A model generated the notes under the pieces. That model was not told where the DNA came from, did not search any database, and saw only the letters and a list, made by a program, of their open reading frames with translations. This document shows, piece by piece, positions 1 through 8,648 of a DNA stretch of 64,000 nt. Numbering within the stretch: position 1 is the first letter of the stretch; each line of letters starts with the position of its first letter. A program made the translations under genes and the position numbers. This DNA is from Telluribacter sp035998675 (GTDB lineage: Bacteria; Bacteroidota; Bacteroidia; Cytophagales; Spirosomataceae), in assembly GCF_035998675.1 (NCBI RefSeq), contig NZ_DASYHI010000016.1:1-64000 (forward strand), given 5' to 3'.

Positions 1-628
1 CGCCCTTTACAACAGCCAGAGTACGCCTACGCTCACCAACGTGACTATCGCAGGTAACGGCGGCGAGCGGGCGGCCAGCCTTAACACCCGCAACAGCCAC
101 CTGACCATCCGCAACTCGGTGATCTGGGCCAACCAGGGGCAAACCCTGGACCAGAACGCCACCATCAGCCACAGCATTGTGGAGGGCGGCTATGCCGGCG
201 TAGGGAACCTGAATACGAATCCGCGCTTTGTGCAGCAGGCGCTCTACGAGCAGGCGCCTTCGCTGTTGGGCGACTACCGCCTGCAGGTGAACTCACCGGC
301 CATCAACGCGGGCGATAACGCGCTGGTGGACTGGGAGCAGGACCTGGACGGCAAGGCCCGTAGGTACAGCGGCGGGACGGTGGATATGGGCGCCTACGAA
401 TTTGAAGGCAGCCTCAGTGGGGGCCTGATTATCAGCGTGAAGACCGGTAACTGGGAAGATGCCTCTACCTGGGATGCAGGTCGGGTGCCGCAAGCGGGCG
501 ATCAGGTAATTCTGGATGCCGGACACACCGTCAGCATCAATGCTGCCGCGACGGCCCTATCCATCGAGTACCGGCAGGACGCGAAGCTGCAGTTTGTGGG
601 TACGGCCAGTACCCTTGCATTTGAGTGA
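1..628 (+). CDS. C-terminal part of a right-handed beta-helix surface protein (choice-of-anchor Q type), cut by the left edge
   Basis: The frame is open from base 2, upstream of the first ATG at 41, so the start lies outside the window. The visible N-terminal part reads like rungs of a parallel beta helix (TLTNVTIAGNGG, SHLTIRNSVIWANQG). It is followed by the segment SPAINAGDN, DLDGKAR and VDMGAYEFEG, which is typical of choice-of-anchor Q / polymorphic outer-membrane repeat proteins. The last 65 residues (GNWEDASTWDAGRVPQAGDQ) resemble a small beta domain common at the ends of large secreted Bacteroidota proteins. No Por-type sorting domain with a Lys/Arg-rich tail is obvious, so the export route is unclear. 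Presumably secreted or surface-exposed; substrate unknown. Confidence 0.75.
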   Translation, partial: ALYNSQSTPTLTNVTIAGNGGERAASLNTRNSHLTIRNSVIWANQGQTLDQNATISHSIVEGGYAGVGNLNTNPRFVQQALYEQAPSLLGDYRLQVNSPAINAGDNALVDWEQDLDGKARRYSGGTVDMGAYEFEGSLSGGLIISVKTGNWEDASTWDAGRVPQAGDQVILDAGHTVSINAAATALSIEYRQDAKLQFVGTASTLAFE

Positions 629-661
629 TAAAGTAAGACAAACTAGTCAGCGAAGTTTCCC

Positions 662-994
662 ATGATGACACAGCAGGAGCAGGAGGTCTTTGTTTCCATT
701 GGAGCCTATACCCACGTAAATCCCAGGGAGGTAGTCAGGCTGGAAGCCCGGCGCAACTACACGGTGGTGCACCAGGTCAATGGCCGGCAAACAATAGTGT
801 CACGGACGCTGAAATGGGTGGACCAGGATTTGCAGCCGCACGGAGAGTTCCTCCGGCTCAACCGGAAGGATGTGGTTAACCTCAGGTACGTGGTGAAGCA
901 CTGCCGGAACAACGACCTGCTGCTGTGCGACCAGACCCGGCTGACACCTTCCAGAAGGAAGCTCAGAAGGATGAAGGAGGCGGACCAGGTCTGA
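662..994 (+). CDS. Stand-alone LytTR DNA-binding protein
   Basis: A 110-residue protein that is almost entirely one LytTR DNA-binding domain. It has the VRLEARRNYTVVH strand, the SRTLKWVDQDL segment and the FLRLNRKDVVNLRYV core that in this family inserts loops into the DNA major groove. It lacks a receiver domain, so it is not a classical AgrA/LytR response regulator. It lies 33 bp downstream of the beta-helix gene on the same strand and is followed by a terminator, so the two may be cotranscribed. Tandem ATG codons at 662 and 665 leave the start uncertain by one residue. Its target and signal are unknown. Confidence 0.85.
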   Translation: MMTQQEQEVFVSIGAYTHVNPREVVRLEARRNYTVVHQVNGRQTIVSRTLKWVDQDLQPHGEFLRLNRKDVVNLRYVVKHCRNNDLLLCDQTRLTPSRRKLRRMKEADQV

Positions 995-1062
995 CACTAT
1001 TTGTGTAGGCAGCACCCTTCCCTGAACAAGATTAGCACGGGCAAAACATGAATTAGTACCCC

Positions 1063-1097
1063 AAGGGCAGGAGACAAATCTTCTGCCCTTATTTTTT
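1063..1097 (+). terminator. Rho-independent terminator after the LytTR gene
   Basis: Stem AAGGGCAG (1063-1070) pairs with CTGCCCTT (1083-1090), followed by ATTTTTT. Confidence 0.8.
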
Positions 1098-1474
1098 AAG
1101 TTTGTGCATTTTCCTTAGCCCTATGTTTAAATAAACAGAGGGTTTAATACACAGAGTAATAGATAGTATCGTCCAAATTTTTAGTTGGCCAAAATAAATA
1201 GCGCCATCTATATTACTGCCTTGCTGTATAGTTGAGCAACTTAAGTCTAGTTCTAAGTACTATAAGCTGCAACCTAGTAATTAGGGCGTAATCGTGACTT
1301 CTTTTTTGCTTTTAATAGCTCAAATTTCTGAAGACATACCTTATCTTATTGAATTCCTCTGAACTTCAAAAACTGCTAACTATTTGAAATACAATGAATT
1401 TATAATTTAGCAGGATTAGGCAAAATACATAGGTCCGGGTCCTGTCCGGACCACCAGAAAGAGCAAATGCCTCC

Positions 1475-1509
1475 TATTATAAAAAAGCCTCCACAGAACC
1501 TGTGAAGGC
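1475..1509 (-). terminator. Rho-independent terminator after the PEGA lipoprotein gene
   Basis: Arms 1487-1496 and 1500-1509 pair with one mismatch around a 3-nt loop. On the minus strand the stem is followed by a run of six T (1486-1481) and further AT-rich sequence. Confidence 0.75.
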
Positions 1510-1556
1510 CCAATAGGGGAGCGCGGTGTAGAGCGGTAATTTAACTCCAGCGTTAT

Positions 1557-1961
1557 CTATTTATTAGTACCGCTCGAGCTGACCGCCTCGCTGACAGGCT
1601 CTAATTTGATCTGATAGTATGGAGAGTCGAATCGCATCATGGATCCGTTAACAGCATCAATAATAAAGCCTGGCCAAAAAAAGATATTGAGTATCCCAAC
1701 CAGGTCGAATTCTTGGGAGGGCGAAAAGAGCTTGGTCTGGTAGCCTTCTTTGGTCAGAACGACTGAGGTGGCATTAAGGCTTTTTCTCATGCTGACCGTA
1801 GCTGGGGTAATCCCATGAGAAATTCCGTCAATTTCTATATTGGCACCCGGTGGATAGCTCTCAATGCGAACGGTCTGCCGCGAACCTGAAAAAATAGTCG
1901 CACAGCCATTGAGAAAAACAGTGACTAGCACTAAGCTGATCAAGAATAGTTGTTTTTTCAT
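1557..1961 (-). CDS. PEGA-domain lipoprotein
   Basis: A 134-residue predicted lipoprotein. A hydrophobic signal segment (MKKQLFLISLVLVTVFLNG) ends at a lipobox Cys, followed by ATIFSGSRQTVRIESYPPGA. This matches the family of small Bacteroidota lipoproteins with a CATI(F/M) motif and a PEGA-like beta fold (PPGANIEIDGISHGITP). A second hydrophobic stretch (GILNIFFWPGFIIDAVNGS) is also typical of these proteins. I chose the ATG at 1961 because it places the signal peptide at the N terminus; an in-frame codon further upstream would add 19 residues of unlikely sequence. Probably membrane- or envelope-anchored; precise function unknown. Confidence 0.75.
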   Translation of the reverse strand: MKKQLFLISLVLVTVFLNGCATIFSGSRQTVRIESYPPGANIEIDGISHGITPATVSMRKSLNATSVVLTKEGYQTKLFSPSQEFDLVGILNIFFWPGFIIDAVNGSMMRFDSPYYQIKLEPVSEAVSSSGTNK

Positions 1962-2347
1962 TACGATGAAAAGATAGAGGTAAGTAACTCGCACAAGTTT
2001 AGGGGGCCCGCGGAACATTACAAAATATTGTATAATAATATTATCGAATGGTAGCAGGCCCTACATAACTGCGCGCAGAAGGGTACCTGATCAACCTCCC
2101 CCCTCCTAACGGTCTTCCTCCCCATGCCAATAATTTGCTAACATTCAGCGTCTTTTTTATCCGGCATCCCCTGTCCAATTGAAAGTGCACGCTTGAGGAG
2201 ACAGCTCCACCCTCCTGAATAAATGGAAGGAGGAGAAGTACAGGAGACGAAAACATTTGATTAGAAATATGGAAAACTGAAATTTTCTCGTTATATCGGT
2301 GAATATTTCTCCTCCGTATTTAGTAGGTTTGACCATTAAAAAGAAAA
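1962..2347. other. Intergenic region between divergent lipoprotein genes
   Basis: About 390 bp separating the minus-strand PEGA gene from the plus-strand lipoprotein at 2348. It should carry both promoters; only one -7-like box is recognisable (2324-2331). A 71-codon open frame at 2041-2256 on the minus strand has no family resemblance and is not called. Confidence 0.5.
2324..2331 (+). promoter_or_regulatory. Candidate Bacteroidota -7 promoter box
   Basis: TAGGTTTG matches the Bacteroidota sigma-ABfr -7 consensus TAnnTTTG exactly and lies 16 bp before the ATG at 2348. No clear TTTG -33 box is seen at the expected distance, so this is tentative. Confidence 0.35.
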
Positions 2348-2815
2348 ATGAAAAAACTGCTTTTACTCCTTCTCGTCGTTTCCTTTTTGGGCTGTAAAGA
2401 ATCAGCCCCCGCTCCTGATCCTGACTTTGCAGCCAATTTTGTGGGTGAATACTGGACTATTACCACCGATGGCAATAGTTCCACGAATCAAACGTGGGTA
2501 GTAACCTCGCGGGATAAACGGTTAAACATTACCTACACAATTAACTACCTGTTTAAGAGCCAGGGGAAAGAAATCAGAAGTACTGATGTTTATACTCTGA
2601 AGGATGTTTTGGTACTTAATCCGACGGCATTCAAAATTGATCAGCAAGCCGATTTAAACGAGGATGGAAAAGTAAAAGTCCGGCGGGTGGAAGGTGAAGC
2701 CATTAAGTCCACCAAACCGGATGGTTCCGAAGTGATTGGTATCACCTTTAAGTTTACCGATCAGGGCTCAACCACTTCCGTTACGACCGATTATCTTGAA
2801 TTTAAGAAGAAATAA
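2348..2815 (+). CDS. Small secreted lipoprotein, function unknown
   Basis: 155 residues. A signal segment MKKLLLLLLVVSFLGC ends in a lipobox Cys at residue 16, followed by a short acidic/proline linker and a predicted beta-rich domain. That domain opens with FVGEYWTITTDGN, a pattern common in calycin/lipocalin-like lipoproteins of this phylum. No catalytic motif is visible. It stands alone between a divergent lipoprotein gene and a strong bidirectional terminator. Role unknown. Confidence 0.7.
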   Translation: MKKLLLLLLVVSFLGCKESAPAPDPDFAANFVGEYWTITTDGNSSTNQTWVVTSRDKRLNITYTINYLFKSQGKEIRSTDVYTLKDVLVLNPTAFKIDQQADLNEDGKVKVRRVEGEAIKSTKPDGSEVIGITFKFTDQGSTTSVTTDYLEFKKK

Positions 2816-2831
2816 ATAGATTGTAGTGACT

Positions 2832-2869
2832 AAAAAAAAAGTCTGACAAGTACTTGTCAGACTTTTTTT
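2832..2869. terminator. Bidirectional terminator
   Basis: A near-perfect palindrome: GTCTGACAA (2841-2849), GTAC at the centre, TTGTCAGAC (2854-2862), flanked by A9 on the left and T7 on the right. It serves both the plus-strand lipoprotein gene and the minus-strand mqo gene. Confidence 0.9.
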
Positions 2870-2898
2870 GTAAAAATTCCGGCCAACTATAACCAATT

Positions 2899-4434
2899 TC
2901 AAGGCAAAGTCCTCTCGGGTCTCTGATTCACCGCTACGTCCAGGCCCAGCACCCGGCTGGTGTAGTCGCGGATATCCCGTAAAAGTTGGCCGTTGCTGCC
3001 CAGGGATTGACCATAGGACGGGATCATCTCCCGAAGTTTGCGCTGCCAGGCTTCGGACCGGAGTTGTTCGGGGAAGCAGCGTTCCAACAAGCTCAGCATA
3101 ATTGATACCGCCGTGGAGGCACCCGGCGAGGCACCCAACAGGGCCGCCAGGCTGCCGTCGGCGGCGCTTACTACCTCCGTTCCAAACTCCAGTATGCCTC
3201 CTTCCTTCGCGTCTTTCTTGATAACCTGAACCCGCTGCCCGGCTATTTCTAGTTCCCAGTCGGCCATGTCGGCCTGGGGAAAGTAGTCGTTCAGGGCTGC
3301 AAAGCGCTCTTCGGGCGACTGCCGCACCTGGTCAATGAGGTACTTAGTAAGCGGGATGTTGTGCAAACCGGCCGCGATCATGGGCCTGATATTCTGCAGC
3401 TTCACCGACAGGGGCAGGTCAAAGAAGGAGCCTTTCTTTAAAAACTTGGTGGTAAAGCCGGCATAGGGGCCAAAGAGTAATTCCTGCTTTCCTTTGATCA
3501 TGCGCGTATCCAGGTGCGGTACCGACATGGGCGGCGAGCCAACGGCCGCTTTACCGTATACCTTGGCAAAATGCCGCCTGATAACCTCCGGATTAGTACA
3601 ACGAAGCCACTGACCACTCACGGGAAAACCGCCAAAGCCTTTGCCTTCGGGAATCCGGGATTTTAATAGAATCGGTAGAGAGCCGCCGCCCGCCCCGATA
3701 AACACAAATCTGGCCCGTATCTTTCGGTTATGGTGGGTCGCCAAATCTTTGATACTTACCTCCCAGGACGCGTCGCGTTGGCGATCGAGGTCTTTTACTT
3801 CCTGGTTAAAGTGTAAAGTAACGCCTTCCATTTCTTTCAGACAGTTAAACATGCAGCGGGTCAGGGCACCAAAATTGACGTCGGTACCAATGGGTACGTA
3901 GGTAGCGGCTACCCGCTCCGTCGGATCTCGTCCCTCCATTATCAGGGGCATCCATTCGGTGAGCTGGTGTGGGTCTTCCGAGTACTCCATTTCCCTGAAA
4001 AGGTGGCATTCCCGCAGGGCCTCGTACCGTTTTCGGAGAAAGTCTGTGTTTTCTTCGCCCCACACAAAACTGATATGGGGAATCCGCTGAATAAACGTGT
4101 CGGGCAGATCAACGCGGTCGTGCCGGGTAAGGTAAGCCCAGAACTGCTTCGATATTTCGTACGACTCAGCGATCTTGACCGCTTTGGAAGTATCTACCGA
4201 GCCGTCGGGCCTCTGGGGGGTATAGTTCAGTTCACAAAAAGCCGAGTGACCGGTACCGGCATTATTCCAGGCGTCGGAACTTTCGGCGGCGGCAACGTTG
4301 AGCCGTTCAATAATTTCAATGGTAAGGGTCGGGTCCAGTTCCTTGAGCAGCATACCGAGGGTAGCGCTCATGATACCAGCCCCAATCAAAACTACATCGG
4401 GTTGGGTACTTTCAGGTCTCACAGGTTGTATCAT
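2899..4434 (-). CDS. mqo: Malate:quinone oxidoreductase
   Basis: 511 residues, the usual family length. This FAD-dependent, membrane-associated enzyme oxidises malate to oxaloacetate and passes electrons to quinone, standing in for or assisting NAD malate dehydrogenase in the citric acid cycle. The N terminus has the dinucleotide-binding motif VVLIGAGIMSATLG. Family hallmarks follow: ERLNVAAAESSDAWNNAGTG, HSAFCELNYTP, the central YVPIGTDVNFGALTR and the C-terminal LLGASPGASTAVSIML. Monocistronic as far as seen, ending in the terminator at 2832-2869. The start at 4434 gives only a short leader before the FAD motif. Confidence 0.97.
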   Translation of the reverse strand: MIQPVRPESTQPDVVLIGAGIMSATLGMLLKELDPTLTIEIIERLNVAAAESSDAWNNAGTGHSAFCELNYTPQRPDGSVDTSKAVKIAESYEISKQFWAYLTRHDRVDLPDTFIQRIPHISFVWGEENTDFLRKRYEALRECHLFREMEYSEDPHQLTEWMPLIMEGRDPTERVAATYVPIGTDVNFGALTRCMFNCLKEMEGVTLHFNQEVKDLDRQRDASWEVSIKDLATHHNRKIRARFVFIGAGGGSLPILLKSRIPEGKGFGGFPVSGQWLRCTNPEVIRRHFAKVYGKAAVGSPPMSVPHLDTRMIKGKQELLFGPYAGFTTKFLKKGSFFDLPLSVKLQNIRPMIAAGLHNIPLTKYLIDQVRQSPEERFAALNDYFPQADMADWELEIAGQRVQVIKKDAKEGGILEFGTEVVSAADGSLAALLGASPGASTAVSIMLSLLERCFPEQLRSEAWQRKLREMIPSYGQSLGSNGQLLRDIRDYTSRVLGLDVAVNQRPERTLP

Positions 4435-4715
4435 TCTACGTACATTTTTTATTTGATCACTAGTAGTAAAGCTCCCCCCAATAGGTACTTAGGGAAAAGC
4501 AGTCAGTATTCTAGCAAAAAACCTGTTCCTAACCCCGCTATTTTGCCTGAGTACTTCCCCGATTAGCCGCCTTTTGTCCCTGGTTCCTGCCGCTTCTTTC
4601 CGATGTTTCTCCGTTTCATCCACTTTTTTCTGCCGCTGCCAATTGTTGCTTCCTACCTTTGACCATCCATTCGTAAACCCAATTTTATCTAACAATCATT
4701 TAACACCTCTACATC

Positions 4716-5386
4716 ATGTTCATTGGTCATTTCGCGGTGGGTTTTGGGGCTAAGGCAGCCCGGCCCGCTATTTCATTGGGTACATTGTTTCTGGCTTCGC
4801 AGCTACTGGACCTGCTGTGGCCAACGTTTCTGCTCTTGGGGCTCGAAGAAGTCTCCATCCAACCCGGTACTACTCAGGTAACGCCACTCGACTTCACACA
4901 CTATCCCATTTCACACAGTCTTTTGGTCGTTATGGGCTGGAGTCTGCTGGCGGGCGGGCTGTACTGGTTGCTAAGAAAAAACCGGGCGGAGGCGATAGTG
5001 GTAGGTTTATGCGTACTCAGTCACTGGCTGCTGGATGTTATTATGCACCAACCTGACCTTCCACTCTACCCCGGCGATTCGCCCAGGATGGGTTTGGGTC
5101 TCTGGAATTCGTTGGTGGGCAGTATGGTGGTGGAAGTAAGTCTTTTTGTGGCGGGGGTGGTAGTATACGCCCGAAGTACTACAGCTACTGACTGAGTAGG
5201 GCAAATTGGTTTTTGGGCGCTGGTTGCCTTTTTGGGTCTGATTCACCTGGCCAATCTTTTCGGACCTCCCCCACCAGTACTACCGACATTGCCTGGGCCG
5301 GTCAACTACAGTGGATACTGGTACTATGGGCCTACTGGATTGACAAACACCGCCTGCCGGCCCGCGGCGGCCTACGGCTGATATGA
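4716..5386 (+). pseudogene. Decayed YdjM-like / metal-dependent hydrolase-family membrane protein
   Basis: The first 159 codons encode a polytopic membrane protein (MFIGHFAVGFGAKAARP, HYPISHSLLVVMGWS, CVLSHWLLDVIMHQPD) of the family annotated as LexA-regulated membrane-bound hydrolases (YdjM type). Its conserved His/Asp pairs sit near membrane segments. A TGA at 5193-5195 stops it early, but the same frame continues with GQIGFWALVAFLGLIHLANL. After a C-rich run at about 5265-5275 the homologous sequence moves one frame on (TTDIAWAGQLQWILVLWAYW) and ends at TGA 5384-5386. Two independent lesions, a nonsense codon and a one-base frameshift, therefore break a protein of about 223 residues. A truncated product could still be made. 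Sequencing error is the alternative. Confidence 0.8.
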
Positions 5387-5442
5387 AATTTAAAAAAGCG
5401 GGGGCGGCAAAGCAGCCAATGGGATTGATTGTATTTCCTACG

Positions 5443-5481
5443 CTAAAACACCCCGCCGAAAGGTCCGGCGGGGTGTTTTAG
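5443..5481. terminator. Strong bidirectional terminator
   Basis: A perfect 16-bp stem: CTAAAACACCCCGCCG (5443-5458) against its complement (5466-5481), with a 7-nt loop. The T-rich arm ends serve both strands. Confidence 0.9.
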
Positions 5482-5513
5482 TAGTTTAAATCTTTTCCTT
5501 TAAAAGATTTTTA

Positions 5514-5750
5514 TCAGGAAAGGGAATTATAACTGGCTTTGGGCTGTAGGGCTTTACCAATCACTTCAATAAGTTCGGGATTTATAAATTCTTCATCCAC
5601 TACCTCCCAGTCGCCGTTTTTCTGTACCATAACAAACGAGTCTTTATTGGGGTAAACTATTCGTAAACACTGCTCCCCGTTATAATCTTCGGGTTCAACA
5701 CCCAGCCTTAGTTCTACGTCGTTACTTGGGTCTTTTATGACAATTTCCAT
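5514..5750 (-). CDS. Small acidic hypothetical protein
   Basis: 78 residues, no signal peptide or membrane segment, acidic, with a predicted alternation of beta strands and a C-terminal helix (VDEEFINPELIEVIGKAL). It ends near the bidirectional terminator at 5443-5481 and stands alone. I do not recognise a family. Its length, ATG start and position between transcription signals make it more likely real than spurious. Confidence 0.55.
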   Translation of the reverse strand: MEIVIKDPSNDVELRLGVEPEDYNGEQCLRIVYPNKDSFVMVQKNGDWEVVDEEFINPELIEVIGKALQPKASYNSLS

Positions 5751-6069
5751 GTTAGCTACGTTTAGTTAAATAATCATTTTCCTCATTCATTGCCTTAGGT
5801 CCACTCCAATAATAATGGTGTACCTAAGCGTTACATCTCCCTATTGACCGCAAAAAAGTTATACCAGGTACTTACTAACTTCCTCTCTTTGTACTGGCAA
5901 ATGAACTTGCATTTCCGCTACAACAATGGACCCTCAGCCTGGCTGAACAACAATCACTCTTTACGGCGCGGTTAAATTTCTATTAAAAACTTCTTTACTA
6001 TGTAGTTAAAAAATTCTTTGTAATTATATTTACTACCTGTTACACACGCTAATCCCAGCCTCTATTACG
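5751..6069. other. Divergent intergenic region
   Basis: About 320 bp between two divergent small genes. It becomes very AT-rich over the last 90 bp before 6070, as expected for a promoter, but no clean TTTG/TAnnTTTG pair was found. No RNA gene or repeat was recognised. Confidence 0.5.
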
Positions 6070-6384
6070 ATGAACAGTTTTCCGATGAATAATTTTAATG
6101 AATCCTTTGCCCTGGCGGAACATTTGGTTTCTCATTTGAATACTAAAAAGTCCTCCCTGTTAGAAGTACCGGTTATTCAGAATCAGATTGGTACAGTTGC
6201 CATTTACCTGTATCAGCAGGACTACCATACCATGGGCTTGTTCTTTGGTTTTGATTTTGTGGAGGAAGTTCTCCGCTTTTTTGAAGAAATTGAAGATTAC
6301 GAACGCTGCGCAGTTATGGTTCAACAGCTCAGGATTCCGGCCCAGTCTTCCCGCAGCCACCAGGAGTTACTGGCCTGCTCCTGA
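6070..6384 (+). CDS. Small hypothetical protein
   Basis: 104 residues, soluble, no signal peptide. The central part (MGLFFGFDFVEEVLRFFEEIEDYERCAVM) looks helical and acidic. It is preceded by an AT-rich promoter-like region and followed by a hairpin at 6488-6520. No family recognised; the C terminus (PAQSSRSHQELLACS) is low complexity. Confidence 0.55.
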   Translation: MNSFPMNNFNESFALAEHLVSHLNTKKSSLLEVPVIQNQIGTVAIYLYQQDYHTMGLFFGFDFVEEVLRFFEEIEDYERCAVMVQQLRIPAQSSRSHQELLACS

Positions 6385-6487
6385 TTACTCCAGTTCCAAC
6401 CAGACCGGCACCCCATTTTGGTACTTTCAGGCTGGCATGAAGGAGACTTCTCCCAGACTTCCTTATTCTATTATTGACTAAAAATAG

Positions 6488-6520
6488 AAACACCTGGCCG
6501 GGAACCCCAGCCAGGTGTTT
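6488..6520. terminator. Hairpin, probable terminator
   Basis: AAACACCTGGC (6488-6498) pairs with GCCAGGTGTTT (6510-6520) across an 11-nt loop. The U-run is short on both sides, so efficiency is uncertain. It lies between the convergent genes ending at 6384 and 6644. Confidence 0.6.
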
Positions 6521-6643
6521 GACACTATACACACACTATTTGGTTCAAAAGTAAGTTATCGGCACTGATTTTTTTTACCGCTTACGTAATTTCTAACATT
6601 TTTTTAACGGATAAATGCAATGCCTGGTCACTGCCAGCACCAC

Positions 6644-7387
6644 TTACAATCTGCTGTTGTAAAACTCAAATACCCGAATCAGGTCGTTTTTGTTCTTTAA
6701 GTCCAGGTCATTGGATTTTAAGTACCTGCTCATCTCATCGGCCTGGTCGCCCATGGCCGTTAGCAGGCCTTTTTTATTGGGACTCAACTTGCTTAGCTTT
6801 CCGTTACGCACCAGGTAGTACTCATTGTTCATCGTAATGCGTTCGTGTTTATCGCCAATGTCCATTGCCGGATTATAGGTTGGCTTTCTGACACTGGTAC
6901 GCTGGTTCAGTAGCAGTTGTACCTTGCCCGGTACCAGTACTTCGTAGAAACCCTTTGCCGGTTTTTCGGCTGCATATTCTTTGGTATTTACGAAAAGGAC
7001 CGACTTTCCGTTCTTTTCTAATGTAAAGTTTTTAATGCGTGAGCTTTCCACCGCTTTTACATCCTTATAGGTGCCCAGCATTACTTCCAGCTCATCGAAA
7101 TGTACATTGTACCGCAGCGCCAGCCCCACTATGCTATCCACCGGATTGCCGCCGATGGGCTGTACACTCGTATAAAATTTTACGTTTCCCTTCGCCCAGA
7201 CGGTATCAAGGTAGGTTTCTCCAATGACCGAAGCCTTTTCGCCGGAGGCCACACTCCATATTATACCGGCGGGGTGAAGCGACATACCATTGGAGGAGAT
7301 CCAGTCTTTGGTGGTGTTGGTCATCTGGGTTTGCGCCAGGGCGGCGGTAGCTCCCAGGAGACAGAAACTAAATAAAATTGATTTCAT
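6644..7387 (-). CDS. Secreted hypothetical protein
   Basis: 247 residues with a clear Sec signal peptide (MKSILFSFCLLGATAALAQ, cleavage after AQ). The mature part is a mix of predicted strands and charged helices. Its central section (RIKNFTLEKNGKSVLFVNTKEY, shown only in part) precedes FYEVLVPGKVQLLLNQ, a pattern I have seen in uncharacterised Cytophagales envelope proteins but cannot assign. No catalytic motif is evident. It is transcribed alone. Likely periplasmic or outer-membrane associated. Confidence 0.65.
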   Translation of the reverse strand: MKSILFSFCLLGATAALAQTQMTNTTKDWISSNGMSLHPAGIIWSVASGEKASVIGETYLDTVWAKGNVKFYTSVQPIGGNPVDSIVGLALRYNVHFDELEVMLGTYKDVKAVESSRIKNFTLEKNGKSVLFVNTKEYAAEKPAKGFYEVLVPGKVQLLLNQRTSVRKPTYNPAMDIGDKHERITMNNEYYLVRNGKLSKLSPNKKGLLTAMGDQADEMSRYLKSNDLDLKNKNDLIRVFEFYNSRL

Positions 7388-7639
7388 TCGACTTTGGATG
7401 TTTAGAATTTACGTGAAATGGCTATTGATTACTCTGTTGCAGCGAATATAATAAAAAGATAAAAGGTACCTGCAAACAACAAAGGCAAATCCAGCCCCTC
7501 CTAGCGCAGCTTTGCTTTTTTTGAATGATTCACCCCCCCACTCCTTTCAGTATTTTTGTCTCCTTTTCTCCTTTAACCTAAAAAACGATTTTAGGTACCG
7601 TTCCCCAAAGCGGTTCATATTCCCGACGTTCCCTTTACT

Positions 7640-8605
7640 ATGAATAATTATCCTAAAATAGTTGCGCTTATTGCGCTGGTTCTTTTGAGTTTTAGTGCCC
7701 GCAGCCAGCAGTACAATGTAATTCTGGACGCGGATATTGACTCGGATGTGGATGATGTGGAGGCCCTGGCCATGGTGCACACGCTGGCGGATCAAAAAAA
7801 AATCAACTTCCTGGGTGTGGTGGTTACGAGTGATGACCCGTATGCGCCGCTCTGTACCAGCGCCATAAACCAGTACTTCGGGCGCCCCGCTTTGCCGATC
7901 GGCTATCTGAAAAATCAGCCTGCCTATAAGGTTCAGTCGAAGTACACCCGGCAAATCAGCGAAGAGTTTCCGCGTCGGCTGCGGTCCTACCAGGAGGCGG
8001 AGGAAGCGGCCACCCTGTACCGGAAGCTGCTGAGCGAAAGCCCCGATGGCTCGGTGGTCATTATTACCATCGGCCATTTGACCAGCCTTCAGAACCTACT
8101 TCAGTCGGGAGCTGACAAGTACTCACCCATGAGTGGTAAAGAGCTGGTCCGGAAAAAAGTAGCTAAGTGGCTTTGTATGGGAGGGAATTACCCGGAAGGC
8201 AAGGAAGCGAACTTTTACCGCCCCGACCCCGCCTCAACCGTGTACTGTCTGCAGGAATGGGAAAAGCCGGTTACTTTTGTGGGTTGGGATGTAGGGAATG
8301 TAATTAAAACCGGCGGGCCTTTTCTTAAAAGTAAGCTTTCGGCCGACAGCCCGGTTTACCGCGCCTATGAGCTGTACAACAATTTCCAGGGCCGGGCCAG
8401 TTGGGACCAGGTGGCGGTATATCTGCTGATGGAGGAGGCCGGGAAGTACTTTTCGACCGTCAGTCAGGGGTACTGCCATGTCAACGAAGACGGGAGCAAC
8501 CAATGGCGGACGGATAAAGATAGCCTGCACGAGTACGTAGTACTTAAGCCGGACGCCGATGTAGAAGCAATAGCCCGCAGTATGGATAAAATGGCCATTC
8601 GATAG
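7640..8605 (+). CDS. Secreted inosine-uridine-preferring nucleoside hydrolase family protein
   Basis: 321 residues with an N-terminal signal peptide (ALIALVLLSFSARSQQ). It belongs to the IUNH family, Ca2+-dependent enzymes that hydrolyse the N-glycosidic bond of ribonucleosides. The family's metal-binding aspartate cluster is visible as DADIDSDVDDVEALAM at residues about 31-46. Later come VVVTSDDPYAP, ITIGHLTSLQNLL and MGGNYPEGKEANFYRPDPAS, a conserved active-site wall. The secreted form suggests a role in salvage of external nucleosides or a related N-glycoside. It is 43 bp upstream of the 2-epimerase gene on the same strand, so the two are probably cotranscribed. Confidence 0.88.
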   Translation: MNNYPKIVALIALVLLSFSARSQQYNVILDADIDSDVDDVEALAMVHTLADQKKINFLGVVVTSDDPYAPLCTSAINQYFGRPALPIGYLKNQPAYKVQSKYTRQISEEFPRRLRSYQEAEEAATLYRKLLSESPDGSVVIITIGHLTSLQNLLQSGADKYSPMSGKELVRKKVAKWLCMGGNYPEGKEANFYRPDPASTVYCLQEWEKPVTFVGWDVGNVIKTGGPFLKSKLSADSPVYRAYELYNNFQGRASWDQVAVYLLMEEAGKYFSTVSQGYCHVNEDGSNQWRTDKDSLHEYVVLKPDADVEAIARSMDKMAIR

Positions 8606-8648
8606 ATAAATAATTGATCAGTTAAATCAAGTACTTAACCTCCTCCCT

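Larger units (their letters stand above)
995..1556. other. Intergenic stretch between convergent genes
   Basis: Holds a + strand terminator (1063-1097) after the LytTR gene and a - strand terminator (1475-1509) after the PEGA gene. Between them is about 370 bp of AT-rich DNA with no convincing gene. A 7-bp inverted repeat (GGTCCGG / CCGGACC, 7-nt spacer) lies at 1432-1452; its role is unknown. Confidence 0.6.

Noticed and set aside
2041..2256. 71-codon minus-strand frame in the divergent lipoprotein region
   Set aside because: No signal, no family pattern, basic low-complexity C terminus; the region is better explained as promoter DNA.
4489..4695. 68-codon minus-strand frame upstream of mqo
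   Set aside because: Highly basic, no family resemblance, lies in promoter region between divergent genes.
5193..5195. TGA read as selenocysteine or programmed read-through in the YdjM-like gene
   Set aside because: The position is not a catalytic site, no SECIS-like hairpin follows, and a second frameshift lies downstream; decay or error is simpler.
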